Source: Marinobacter sp. F4216
Lineage (GTDB): Bacteria > Pseudomonadota > Gammaproteobacteria > Pseudomonadales > Oleiphilaceae
NCBI RefSeq assembly: GCF_019931195.1
Contig: NZ_JAIOUO010000006.1
Location: 310,001 to 374,000, forward strand
Length of the DNA stretch: 64,000 nucleotides
Direction: 5' to 3'
Position numbers and translations under genes: made by a program. Shown here piece after piece: positions 51,754 to 60,216 of the stretch (positions within the stretch are counted from its first letter, which is position 1; the number at the start of each line of letters is the position of its first letter). The notes below the pieces were generated by a model that searched no databases, had not been told where the DNA came from, and worked only from the letters and a program-made list of their open reading frames with translations.

Positions 51754-53276
51754 GGTTCAGAGCCTCCGCCTGAATGATTCTGGTACTGGAACTTGCGGCG
51801 CAGAAAGGCCTTGGGCGAGGTGCTCAGGTTTTCCAGCCAAACCGCTTCGGTCAGCGACCGGGATTGGGCCTCCTCCCGCTGCTTACCCTGATCGAGCTCG
51901 GAATCGAACGTGACGTCATCGGCGCTCATATCCGGAGTTTCACTGCGCTGCTGTTCGAGGCTGCTTTGCAGTTCGAGGACCGTATCCAGATTGTCCCTGG
52001 CGGCCGGAAAGTCCGGCTGGCGGCTCAGTGCCTGCTCGTAAGTGCTGATGGCTTGTTTCAGCTTCACCTGCTTGGCAAGGCTGTTACCGCGGTAGAACCA
52101 GGCCTGTGCGGTGTCCACTTGCCGGAAACTGGCGACGGCCAGGTCGTACTGTGCCGCCCGGTACGCGGCCAGACCACGCAGATACGGATCCTGGAACAGC
52201 CGGGCAGCGTCTGCGAACCTACCTGCCTCATAGGCCAGTTGTCCTTGCTGATCCGGTGTCAGAAAGGCATCGGCTAACGGGCCCGCTGTGGCTGGCGGCA
52301 CGAACCCCGGGCTGTTTAGGAGCAGAGCGAGGACAACCGCCGGCAGGGACCAGCCTCGTCTCACGCCGAGTAGGGTCAGGGCGAGAATGGGCCACACCAG
52401 CCAGTAGCCCATGTCTTTCCAGTGCAGGCCTGCGTCCTGGAGCCCGGCATCACGGAAGTGCAGGAGGGCGGAAAGCTCCAGCCACCGAAGGTCATCGCTG
52501 TTGGCCGTGGTACTGGCGATGTCCGCGTTGATCGTATCAGCAAAGCGTTTCATGGCCTCGGTGGTGTCCGGCGTTTCCGGGTTGTCCGCCGCTGTCATCA
52601 GCATCAGCACTTGCAGGTCTGAACCCTGCAGTTGTTGGAGGGTGCCCTGGGCTTGCGCCGGGTCGATGCCATCGGTGATGAAAACCAGCGTGCCCGGGAT
52701 CTGGCTGGCGGCCAGCAGCCTTTTAGCTTCTTTCACCACAGCCGACGTATTCCGCCCCGGGCCTGGAATCAGGTCCGACGAGAGGGCTTCCAGGTACAGA
52801 TTGATCAAGTCGGCGTCACGGGTCGGCGGCAGCACAAGGTGGGCCGAGCCGGCGTAGGCGATCAGGCCGAACCGGGTCGATGGGTTGCGTGAAACCAGCG
52901 CCCGGGCCTTCGCTTTGGCCAGCTCCAGGCGCGACGGTGTGACGTCGGCCCGATTCATGCTCTTGGACAGATCCACCGCCAGGATAATCGGCGCTCTGTT
53001 CTCCATGAAGGCAGGTCGCTGTTTATCCCAGCTCGGACCCGCAACGCCAAGCCCCCCCAGAATGAGCAATGCACTGAGCAGATGTATCGGGTGAAACCTG
53101 TGCGAATTATCGGTTTTTACCACCAGATGGCGTGCCAGACGCTCCGGGATGAGTTCGGAAAAGTGACGGGTTCGGGCCTGGTAACGGCGCCAGAGCAATG
53201 GAAGCAGTCCGCCTGCCACCGTGAAAATCAGGCCCCAGGGCCGCAGCAGGTGCAGCGCCTCCAGATCAATCCCCAT
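51750..53276 (-). CDS. BatB-type VWA protein fused to TPR repeats (BatB-BatC fusion)
   Basis: A 508-residue protein starting MGIDLEALHLLRPWG at ATG 53276. Two N-terminal membrane helices precede a von Willebrand factor A domain with MIDAS motif DLSKSMN and, further on, FITDGIDP. A third membrane helix pair follows (near LVWPILALTLLGV). The C-terminal third has TPR repeats (AYRAAQYDLAVASFRQVD, AISTYEQALSRQPDFPAARD), equivalent to a separate BatC in other bacteria. It overlaps batA by 11 bp and batD by 4 bp. Confidence 0.87.
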   Translation of the reverse strand: MGIDLEALHLLRPWGLIFTVAGGLLPLLWRRYQARTRHFSELIPERLARHLVVKTDNSHRFHPIHLLSALLILGGLGVAGPSWDKQRPAFMENRAPIILAVDLSKSMNRADVTPSRLELAKAKARALVSRNPSTRFGLIAYAGSAHLVLPPTRDADLINLYLEALSSDLIPGPGRNTSAVVKEAKRLLAASQIPGTLVFITDGIDPAQAQGTLQQLQGSDLQVLMLMTAADNPETPDTTEAMKRFADTINADIASTTANSDDLRWLELSALLHFRDAGLQDAGLHWKDMGYWLVWPILALTLLGVRRGWSLPAVVLALLLNSPGFVPPATAGPLADAFLTPDQQGQLAYEAGRFADAARLFQDPYLRGLAAYRAAQYDLAVASFRQVDTAQAWFYRGNSLAKQVKLKQAISTYEQALSRQPDFPAARDNLDTVLELQSSLEQQRSETPDMSADDVTFDSELDQGKQREEAQSRSLTEAVWLENLSTSPKAFLRRKFQYQNHSGGGSEP

Positions 53277-54276
53277 GAGCCACCTCTTTCCTCGGCAAAT
53301 CCAGCACCCCCGTTCTTCGATCGCGGATAATTTCAATCGCCAAAACCAGAAGCAGTAACCCCGAGGACAGCGCCAAGGGTAGCCAGAACCATTCGATTTT
53401 TGGCTGGAACGACAGGGTGGTGCTCTGTCGGGGCGTCAGTTCGTTGAGTGTTGCGTAGACCGACGCCAGGGCCTCCCGGTCCGAGGCCAGGAAGAACTGG
53501 CCGCCGGTCGCCGTGGCAATAGCCTGCAGGCTTTTAATATCCACCGCATCCTCAGTGCCGGTATCGGGATCGCCGACAGCGACGGTGTAAATCCGAAGGT
53601 TCTTGCGGGCCGCGATGTTCGCCGCCTGGAGCGGCTGAATTCGACTGGCTGTGTCGTTTCCATCAGTAAGCAGGATCAAGACATTATCGCCCTCGGTGTC
53701 CTCCTCAAGCATGCGTATGGTCAGTCCGATCGCATCGCCAATGGCCGTGCTTGGGCCGGCCATGCCAGTGGTCGTTTCCGTCAGTAGTCGGAAGACTGTG
53801 GCATGGTCGGTGGTTGGGCTGGCCTGCACAAACGCCCGGTCACCAAACACCAGAAGGCCGATGCGATCGTCCTGGCGCCTTTGAATGAAGTCTCCGACCA
53901 CGGCTTTGACCGCCGACAGCCGATCGGTGGTTGAACCGTCCACTTGCCGGTAATCGCTGGTGTCCATCGACTGGGATAGATCGATCGCCAGAACCAGGCT
54001 GCGGGTGGGTTCCTCAACAACTATCGGAGATGGCAACTCAACCGGCCTCGCTGCGGCGACGAGTGCTAGCAGCCATGCCACCCAATACGCAAATAACCAC
54101 AGATGACGACGGCCTGATGCGCGTGCTTCCACCGAGCCAGGCAGTGCCGAGTGGAGCTCATGGGTGTAGGTAACACGCAGTGCCGAATGCTCCTGCCGGT
54201 AGGGGGGCAGGAAACGATATCCCAGCAAGGGCAATGGGGTCAGCAGCAGAAGGTACGGGTATTCAAGCTGGAACAT
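53266..54276 (-). CDS. BatA-type VWA membrane protein
   Basis: A 336-residue protein starting MFQLEYPYLLLLTPLPLLGY at ATG 54276, with GGAG upstream. Two membrane helices are followed by a VWA domain: MIDAS motif AIDLSQSMDTSD, then LLVFGDRAF and ILLTDGND. A C-terminal membrane helix ends it (FWLPLALSSGLLLLVLAIEI). It overlaps DUF4381 by 14 bp and the BatB gene by 11 bp. Part of the MoxR-associated complex. Confidence 0.88.
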   Translation of the reverse strand: MFQLEYPYLLLLTPLPLLGYRFLPPYRQEHSALRVTYTHELHSALPGSVEARASGRRHLWLFAYWVAWLLALVAAARPVELPSPIVVEEPTRSLVLAIDLSQSMDTSDYRQVDGSTTDRLSAVKAVVGDFIQRRQDDRIGLLVFGDRAFVQASPTTDHATVFRLLTETTTGMAGPSTAIGDAIGLTIRMLEEDTEGDNVLILLTDGNDTASRIQPLQAANIAARKNLRIYTVAVGDPDTGTEDAVDIKSLQAIATATGGQFFLASDREALASVYATLNELTPRQSTTLSFQPKIEWFWLPLALSSGLLLLVLAIEIIRDRRTGVLDLPRKEVAHGD

Positions 54277-54748
54277 GGTGAGTCTCCAGCCAGAGGCGGG
54301 TTTGTTGGAGCAGGTCCTCGGGATCCAGTGCCAGCAAACGGTGGTCGGGGGCGTAGGCCAGATCAGCAAGGCGGCTGCCCAGATCCTCTGTCAGAGGATG
54401 GTGTGCCAGTTCACCAAGCGCCATTGCCAGCGACGGTGGGGGCGCAGCGGTGCTGGCTTTCCCGTACAGATAAATTACCACTCGTTTCAGCAGGCTTGGC
54501 AGTGTTCGCAGGGGTGCGACATGGGCCGGATTTTGCCGCCATGCCTGCTCAAGTTCGTCCAGCTCAGCCAGTGCCTCCCTCCGGTAGCGGTTGCGGTAGT
54601 GGGTGCGAAAACGACGCGCGACAAGCGCCACGAACGCCAGTCCAATCAGACCAAACAGCAGCCACCAGCCCCAGGTCTGCGGCCACAGGCCGGGCATCTC
54701 CGGCGGCGGCAGTTCCCTGAGGTTGGCCAACTGCTGGGACAGGCTCAT
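54263..54748 (-). CDS. DUF4381 membrane protein of the MoxR/Bat operon
   Basis: A 161-residue protein beginning MSLSQQLANLRELPPPEMPG at ATG 54748, which overlaps the DUF58 stop by ATGA. A membrane helix (TWGWWLLFGLIGLAFVALVA) is followed by an alpha-helical cytoplasmic domain. DUF4381 genes almost always sit between DUF58 and BatA in these operons. Function is unknown. Confidence 0.85.
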   Translation of the reverse strand: MSLSQQLANLRELPPPEMPGLWPQTWGWWLLFGLIGLAFVALVARRFRTHYRNRYRREALAELDELEQAWRQNPAHVAPLRTLPSLLKRVVIYLYGKASTAAPPPSLAMALGELAHHPLTEDLGSRLADLAYAPDHRLLALDPEDLLQQTRLWLETHHVPA

Positions 54749-55734
54749 CGCTGCCATCCAGCGCGGCCGGCCAGGGCGCGCCGGTATTGCCCTGCGGTAG
54801 CTTCACCGGCGCTGATCATGCAAAGAGGAATTCGGCTCTTGCGCATCAGGTCCGCCACCCTGGCCAGCCGGCCTTTCAGGAAATCGGCAACCGGCTTGTG
54901 GATCGACTTTTTGCCAAGATGCAGTGGCACCTGAAGGTTTCCGTCAACTAACGTGACCCGGCTTCTCTGGGGAAGGTTCAGGGCAACGGGGTCATACACC
55001 TGAAAGGCAATGACATTGTTGTGTTGCGAAAGCTGGCGCATACGCCGGAGTGTGGATTCACCAATCCCCGAAAAATCGCTGATCAGGCAGATGGTGTGGT
55101 CATGATGGGCCATGTTCAGGCAGCGGATCAGCACCTGATCGAGCGTGGTGTGGTCGATCCGGCCGGGCTGTTGCGCATGGAGTGCCCGATTGTGCCGAAC
55201 AACCGTCGCAAAAAACTGTTGCAGGCGCTGCCGGGAGCGATGCGCGGGGACCGTTTCAACCCACTGATCGTTGAACACCAGGCCGCCGACCCGATCCCCC
55301 GAGTGAAAGGCGCTCCAGGCCACCAGGGCAGCCAGCTCGGCGGCGGTGAGGGATTTGAAGTTCAGGGACGATCCGAAAAACATGTCCATGCGCTGATCGC
55401 ATACCACCAGGGTGGGGCGATCCCGCTCTTCGGTGAAGCTGCGCACAAACGGTTTCCCGGTCCGTCTGGTTGCCCGCCAATCCAGATGTCTGAGATCGTC
55501 GCCAGGCTGATAATGCTTGAGTTCCTCAAAGTCCAAACCGCGCCCGCGAAGACGGGACTTGTGGTGTCCCGTCAACTGACTGCTGTGGCCGAAGGGAGGT
55601 CGGAAATTTATCAGTCTGCCTTCGGTTTCCAGACCCATCAGTCGGCGCAGGTCGACGTAAACCGCGGGATCGTCCAGCAGGCTTTCGTCGGTGTCGGGCT
55701 TTTTGAGTGGGGCTGGTCCTGAGCGCATGGCCAA
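54745..55734 (-). CDS. DUF58 protein of the MoxR/Bat operon
   Basis: A 329-residue cytosolic protein with the DUF58 core: SRLRGRGLDFEELKHYQPGDDLRHLDWRAT (split across residues 60-90) and the degenerate VWA-like region that follows (PTLVVCDQRMDMFFGS). A start two codons later, at 55728, is equally possible. It lies 4 bp after the moxR stop and overlaps DUF4381. Member of a conserved operon with an AAA+ MoxR protein. Confidence 0.88.
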   Translation of the reverse strand: MAMRSGPAPLKKPDTDESLLDDPAVYVDLRRLMGLETEGRLINFRPPFGHSSQLTGHHKSRLRGRGLDFEELKHYQPGDDLRHLDWRATRRTGKPFVRSFTEERDRPTLVVCDQRMDMFFGSSLNFKSLTAAELAALVAWSAFHSGDRVGGLVFNDQWVETVPAHRSRQRLQQFFATVVRHNRALHAQQPGRIDHTTLDQVLIRCLNMAHHDHTICLISDFSGIGESTLRRMRQLSQHNNVIAFQVYDPVALNLPQRSRVTLVDGNLQVPLHLGKKSIHKPVADFLKGRLARVADLMRKSRIPLCMISAGEATAGQYRRALAGRAGWQR

Positions 55735-55738
55735 AACC

Positions 55739-56716
55739 TCAAGTGGGTATGGAAACCCGATCCAGTAATCGGTCTATGATCTGGTCGGCCTGCACCTCGT
55801 TGGCGATCGCCTCGTAATTGAGTCGCAGGCGGTGTCGAAGTACCGGTTGGCACACCGCACGGACGTTGTCCGGGGTGACGTGGTCCTGTCCCGCCAGCCA
55901 GGCATGGGCACGGGCGGCGCGGTCCAGGGCGATGACACCGCGCGGGCTGACGCCGGTCTCGACCCAGTTGCGGATGGTCTCGTCCGATGTCACCTCTGGC
56001 CGAGTCGCGTGAACCAGGTCCACCACGTAGCTGTCGATGGCCGGGGATACAAAAAGTTCGCTGATTTCCTTGCGTGCCTGAAGAACCGATTCACTGGCAA
56101 TCGGTTGCTGGTTTCCCGAGCCCCCGGTGTCACTGGCAATTTCCTCGCCTCTGACCAGTCGCAGCACTTCGCACTCCTGCTCGTGAGACGGGTAACCCAG
56201 TGTAATTTTCATCAGAAAACGATCCATCTGGGCTTCTGGCAGCAGGTAGGTGCCTTCCTGCTCAATCGGATTCTGGGTTGCCAGAACCATGAACAGGGAC
56301 GGCATTGTATGCGTGTGGCCGGCTACCGTGATCTGTCTTTCTTCCATGGCTTCCAGGAGAGCGGCCTGCACCTTGGCGGGCGCCCGGTTGATCTCATCGG
56401 CAAGAATCAGGTTGCCAAAGAGGGGGCCCGGCTCGAAATGGAAGCTCTGATGCTGACCATCATGATGCAGCACCTCCGAGCCGGTGAGGTCCGATGGCAG
56501 CAGGTCGGGGGTGAACTGGATGCGTTTCATCGTCGCATCCAGTGCCTGGGCCAGTGTTTTTGCGGTCCGGGTTTTGGCGAGCCCCGGTTGGCTCTCGAGC
56601 AGAACATGGCCGTTGGCAAGCAATGCCACGATCAGTTGATCGACCAGTTCCGACTGGCCCAGGATCTGACTGTTGACCCTTTCCCGGAGGGCGTTCATTG
56701 CTTGCCAGGGGCTCAT
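55739..56716 (-). CDS. MoxR-family AAA+ ATPase
   Basis: A 325-residue ATPase. The P-loop is SQPGLAKTRTAK, the Walker B region ILADEINRAPAKVQAALLEAM, and sensor 1 is VLATQNPIEQEGTY, all matching the MoxR clade. The C-terminal lid has VTPDNVRAVCQPVLRHRLRL. It is first in the moxR-DUF58-DUF4381-batA-batB/C-batD operon. MoxR proteins are chaperone-like ATPases acting with VWA partners on protein complexes or metal-dependent enzymes. No client is encoded next to it. Confidence 0.92.
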   Translation of the reverse strand: MSPWQAMNALRERVNSQILGQSELVDQLIVALLANGHVLLESQPGLAKTRTAKTLAQALDATMKRIQFTPDLLPSDLTGSEVLHHDGQHQSFHFEPGPLFGNLILADEINRAPAKVQAALLEAMEERQITVAGHTHTMPSLFMVLATQNPIEQEGTYLLPEAQMDRFLMKITLGYPSHEQECEVLRLVRGEEIASDTGGSGNQQPIASESVLQARKEISELFVSPAIDSYVVDLVHATRPEVTSDETIRNWVETGVSPRGVIALDRAARAHAWLAGQDHVTPDNVRAVCQPVLRHRLRLNYEAIANEVQADQIIDRLLDRVSIPT

Positions 56717-56733
56717 GCCTTACTCCTCACTTA

Positions 56734-58281
56734 CTAGTCGTAGCTCAGGTACTGCTCCATGATCTGGTCAATCGTGAAGGTGGCCGGTCGCTGTCTGGGC
56801 GGGTATTCCTTGAACGTCTCCAGGAACTGCTTGACCCGGATTACGCCCGGAATGCCTCGGGCCTGAAGTTTCCGGTCGAGCCAACGTTCATAGACATTGG
56901 AATTCTGGTCGGCCCGCTCGTACGGATCCTGACGCAGGTTGAAGATCTTCGGAATTCTCAGTTTCACAAACGGATTCCGCCAGACCTCAAAGGTTTTCGC
57001 CCGCTGCTCGGCAAACACCAGTTTCCAGTCGCCATCGCGCAGGCCGATGATGTCGCCGTCATCGCTGGCGTAAATGAACTGCTCCCGCGGGCCTTTCTCC
57101 GCCTCACCGGTCAGGTAGGGCAGGAAGTTGTGGCCATCCAGATGTACGTTGAAGGATTTGCCGGCAGCGTCATGCCCATCCAGCAACTTCTGCTTGATGT
57201 TGGGCTCGCCCACGGCGGCCATCAGTGTCGGCACCCAGTCCAGGTGGGCCATAATGTCGTTGGAGACCGTATTGGCCTCGATTTTTCCCGGCCAGCGAAC
57301 GAAGGCGGGCACCCGGAAGCCACCCTCCCAGTTGGTGTTTTTCTCGCCGCGGAACGGGGTAATGCCTGCATCCGGCCACTGGTTGAAGTGAACGCCATTG
57401 TCGGTGGTGTAAAGGACAATGGTGTTATCCGCGATGCCTAACTGGTCGAGCTTGTCCAGCAGTTCGCCCACGTGATTGTCGTGCTCAACCATGCCATCGT
57501 TATAGAAGCCCTGGCCGGACAACCCTTTGGTTTCGTCTTTGATATGGGTGTAATAGTGCATGCGGGTGGAATTGAACCAGGCAAAGAACGGCTTTTCCTC
57601 GGCATGGGCGCGATCGATGAAACTCAGCGTGGCTTGCAGGAATTCCTCGTCGATGGTTTCCATGCGCTGGGTATTCAGCGGACCCAGGTCCTCAACCTTG
57701 CCATCGGAGCTGCTGCGAATAACGCCACGGGGGGTGACCAGCTTGGCGATCTGGGGGTCGTCTGGCCAGGCGGGATCTTCCGGGGCCTCTTCGGCATTCA
57801 GGTGGTAGAGGTTGCCGAAGAACTCGTCAAAGCCGTGGTTGGTAGGCAGGAATTCATCCCGGTCGCCGAGATGGTTTTTGCCAAACTGCCCGGACACGTA
57901 ACCCAGCGGCTTGAGCAGTTCGGCCAGGGTGGGGTCCTCGGGCTGGATGCCAATTGGCGCACCCGGTACGCCGACCTTGGTTAGGCCGGTGCGGATGGGG
58001 TGCTGGCCGGTAATGAACGCTGACCGGCCGGCCGTGCAGCTCTGCTCGCCGTAATAGTCAGTAAACATCATGCCTTCATTACCGAGGCGATCAATATTCG
58101 GGGTTTTGTAGCCCATCAGGCCGTGGCTGTATTTGCTGATATTGGTGATACCGATATCATCCCCCATAATGACGAGGATGTTCGGCCGTTCGGCGGCCTG
58201 AATGGCGTGAGACAGCATCGCGGTCACAAAGACTGTGAGGCTTGTCAGCAGTCGGGTCAGGCCGGTTCGCTTGTTGTTCAT
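56734..58281 (-). CDS. Exported arylsulfatase
   Basis: A 515-residue sulfatase. ATG 58281 follows GGGAG and opens a signal peptide ending at SHAIQAA; an earlier ATG would overlap the divergent regulator promoter. NILVIMGDDIG supplies metal-binding Asp residues. The nucleophile motif is SCTAGRSAF (Cys82), a Cys-x-Ala-x-Arg variant of the usual Cys-x-Pro-x-Arg converted to formylglycine. GQFGKNHLGD and YTTDNGVHF complete the active site. It hydrolyses a sulfate ester in the periplasm. The nearest gene, divergent, is a Crp-type regulator. Substrate unknown. Confidence 0.9.
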   Translation of the reverse strand: MNNKRTGLTRLLTSLTVFVTAMLSHAIQAAERPNILVIMGDDIGITNISKYSHGLMGYKTPNIDRLGNEGMMFTDYYGEQSCTAGRSAFITGQHPIRTGLTKVGVPGAPIGIQPEDPTLAELLKPLGYVSGQFGKNHLGDRDEFLPTNHGFDEFFGNLYHLNAEEAPEDPAWPDDPQIAKLVTPRGVIRSSSDGKVEDLGPLNTQRMETIDEEFLQATLSFIDRAHAEEKPFFAWFNSTRMHYYTHIKDETKGLSGQGFYNDGMVEHDNHVGELLDKLDQLGIADNTIVLYTTDNGVHFNQWPDAGITPFRGEKNTNWEGGFRVPAFVRWPGKIEANTVSNDIMAHLDWVPTLMAAVGEPNIKQKLLDGHDAAGKSFNVHLDGHNFLPYLTGEAEKGPREQFIYASDDGDIIGLRDGDWKLVFAEQRAKTFEVWRNPFVKLRIPKIFNLRQDPYERADQNSNVYERWLDRKLQARGIPGVIRVKQFLETFKEYPPRQRPATFTIDQIMEQYLSYD

Positions 58282-58396
58282 CTTGTTCTCCCGTGTAAAC
58301 CTTGCTAGTGGAGTCCGGGCCGAGTCATTGGTGTCGGCTTGCTGTAGTCTACGGCGGGAGTGAAGAGAAACACCGTTAATAGAATAACAATTATCC

Positions 58397-59092
58397 ATGT
58401 CTGAAACGTCGCAAATACTGTCCCGCTGTGCCCTCTTCGCTGGTTTTCCCCCGGAAGGTCTGGAAGAGGCAGCCAGCCTATGCACTTACAAAAGCTTCCA
58501 AGAAGAACAGGCGCTGTATATCAAAGGCGCCAGTGGTAAGGCTCTGACCGTGATCGTTTCGGGTTCGGTTCGGGTAACGTCCACGCTGCCCTCCGGACGC
58601 GAATCCATACTGACCATCGTGGGTGCGGGCAACTGGTTGGGTGATGCGGTTTTTTGTTCTCTACCGGCCAGGGTCTATGGGGCGATAGCCCATGAACCTG
58701 TGGAGGTGCTGGAGTTTTCCGAGGCGCGGGTTCATAGACTGTTGGCCACCTACCCGCAGGCTTACCCGGTGATTGTGGATCAGTTAGCACGGCGGATGTG
58801 TGCAGCCATGATGATCATCGAGGATGACACTGCCCGCAGTATTCCGGTGCGGGTGGGGCGTCGGCTTTTGTTTCTGCAAATTTTCCAGGGCGACGGCAAA
58901 ATCACCGAGCAGCCGATGCGACTGCGGTTAACCCGTGAACAGGTGGGCAACATGGTCGGGCTGACTCGGCAGGCCGCTCAGAAAGCCATACGTGTGTTTG
59001 AGCAAGAGAATCTGGTGAGTCTGGAATACGGCACCATCACCTTGACTAACCCAGCCCGCTTCGAAACGTTTCTGACCGGTCTCGATGAATAG
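58397..59092 (+). CDS. Crp/Fnr-family transcriptional regulator
   Basis: A 231-residue protein. Residues 1-140 form a cyclic-nucleotide-binding-like barrel (ALYIKGASGKALTVIVSGSVRVT), followed by a dimer helix and a winged HTH (LTREQVGNMVGLTRQAAQKAIRVF, shown as two parts LTREQVGNMVGLTR and QAAQKAIRVF). The N-terminal Cys set of Fnr is absent (only two Cys in the first 30 residues), so it is not an oxygen-sensing Fnr. No ribosome binding site precedes the ATG. Divergent from the arylsulfatase gene, which it may control. Confidence 0.85.
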   Translation: MSETSQILSRCALFAGFPPEGLEEAASLCTYKSFQEEQALYIKGASGKALTVIVSGSVRVTSTLPSGRESILTIVGAGNWLGDAVFCSLPARVYGAIAHEPVEVLEFSEARVHRLLATYPQAYPVIVDQLARRMCAAMMIIEDDTARSIPVRVGRRLLFLQIFQGDGKITEQPMRLRLTREQVGNMVGLTRQAAQKAIRVFEQENLVSLEYGTITLTNPARFETFLTGLDE

Positions 59093-59211
59093 GCCTATCC
59101 TGCAAGTGTTCGCCCGGTGGCGTAAGAAGACAAAAAAAGGGCATGGGAAGAAACCTGACCCGTAATTATTTTCTTCATGATTGGATCAATTGGTAATTGT
59201 TCGGATCATGG

Positions 59212-60216
59212 ATGGTGAATAAAGAAACTTGGTCAACACGCTATGCCCGCCCTGAACTGCATCTTGGCTTCAGGTCCCGTTGCGTTCTCGTCTGTCTGCG
59301 CTGGATTGTAAGACCTTTACTCGCCTTTGTTATCAGGGGAGGAGAGCGCCGGGTCGCGAAAGCGCAGCTGAATCTTGCGGCCCGTTTTCCGCGCAACGGT
59401 CAACTTGCCAACTTCGACTACCAGATCTTAGGCGATAACGAGCAGGCGGTGCCGGGGCATATCCTTGGCGAGTCCTTCGCTCCATCGGATAAGCCGGTTC
59501 TTCTGTGGCTGCATGGTGGAGCCTTTGTTCTTCCAGCCCTGCCTGATGGCCATCTCACCTTTGTCCAGCGCCTGTGCCGTTCGCTTGATGCCGACGCTTT
59601 TGTTCCGGACTATCGGCTTGCACCGGCCAACCCGTATCCGGCAGGGCTGGACGATTGTGAACGGGCCTACCGGTTCCTGCTGAATGCCGGCATCGATCCC
59701 CAGCGCATCGTGATTGGCGGTGAGTCGGCCGGCGGAAATCTGCTTGTCGCCCTTCTTTTTAGAATTCGAAAGGCTGGGCTGCCCATGCCTGCGTGTGCCG
59801 TGCCTGTGTCGCCGGTTCTGGATCTTGCGCGGCTGCATGGTGCGGCTTCCCGCTCAGTCTACGCCCGTACGGATGCAATGCTGCCCCTGGCCGACCTTGC
59901 CCGGGCGCGCGACTGGTACGTCGGTGAGGCTGACGCCTCGTGCCCGGAAATTTCGCCGCTCATGGGCGAATGCAAGGGGCTGCCCCCGCTTTTGATTTTC
60001 TCCGGTAGTTCCGAACTCCTGGCGGATGACAGTGCGCTGTTGGCGCGTAAGGCCAGCGCCGCTGGTGTGTCGGTGGAGCTCGCACAGTGGCCCGGCATGC
60101 CTCACGCCTTTCCGCTTCTGGAGGATTGGATGCCGGAGGCGAGGCAAGCGCGGGATGACATGACAGCGTTCATCAAACAACACCTCACTGATAACAGAAA
60201 CACAGAGATAACATGA
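59212..60216 (+). CDS. HSL-type alpha/beta hydrolase (esterase/lipase)
   Basis: A 334-residue enzyme of the hormone-sensitive lipase family. LLWLHGGAF is the HGG oxyanion motif, IGGESAGGNLL the nucleophile elbow, LADDSALLARKA the acid region and GMPHAFPL the His. ATG 59212 is chosen; a TTG at 59197 gives a slightly longer form, and neither has a strong ribosome binding site. It overlaps the wax ester synthase gene by ATGA, so the two are made together. The likely substrates are short- to medium-chain esters, perhaps neutral lipids. Confidence 0.87.
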   Translation: MVNKETWSTRYARPELHLGFRSRCVLVCLRWIVRPLLAFVIRGGERRVAKAQLNLAARFPRNGQLANFDYQILGDNEQAVPGHILGESFAPSDKPVLLWLHGGAFVLPALPDGHLTFVQRLCRSLDADAFVPDYRLAPANPYPAGLDDCERAYRFLLNAGIDPQRIVIGGESAGGNLLVALLFRIRKAGLPMPACAVPVSPVLDLARLHGAASRSVYARTDAMLPLADLARARDWYVGEADASCPEISPLMGECKGLPPLLIFSGSSELLADDSALLARKASAAGVSVELAQWPGMPHAFPLLEDWMPEARQARDDMTAFIKQHLTDNRNTEIT

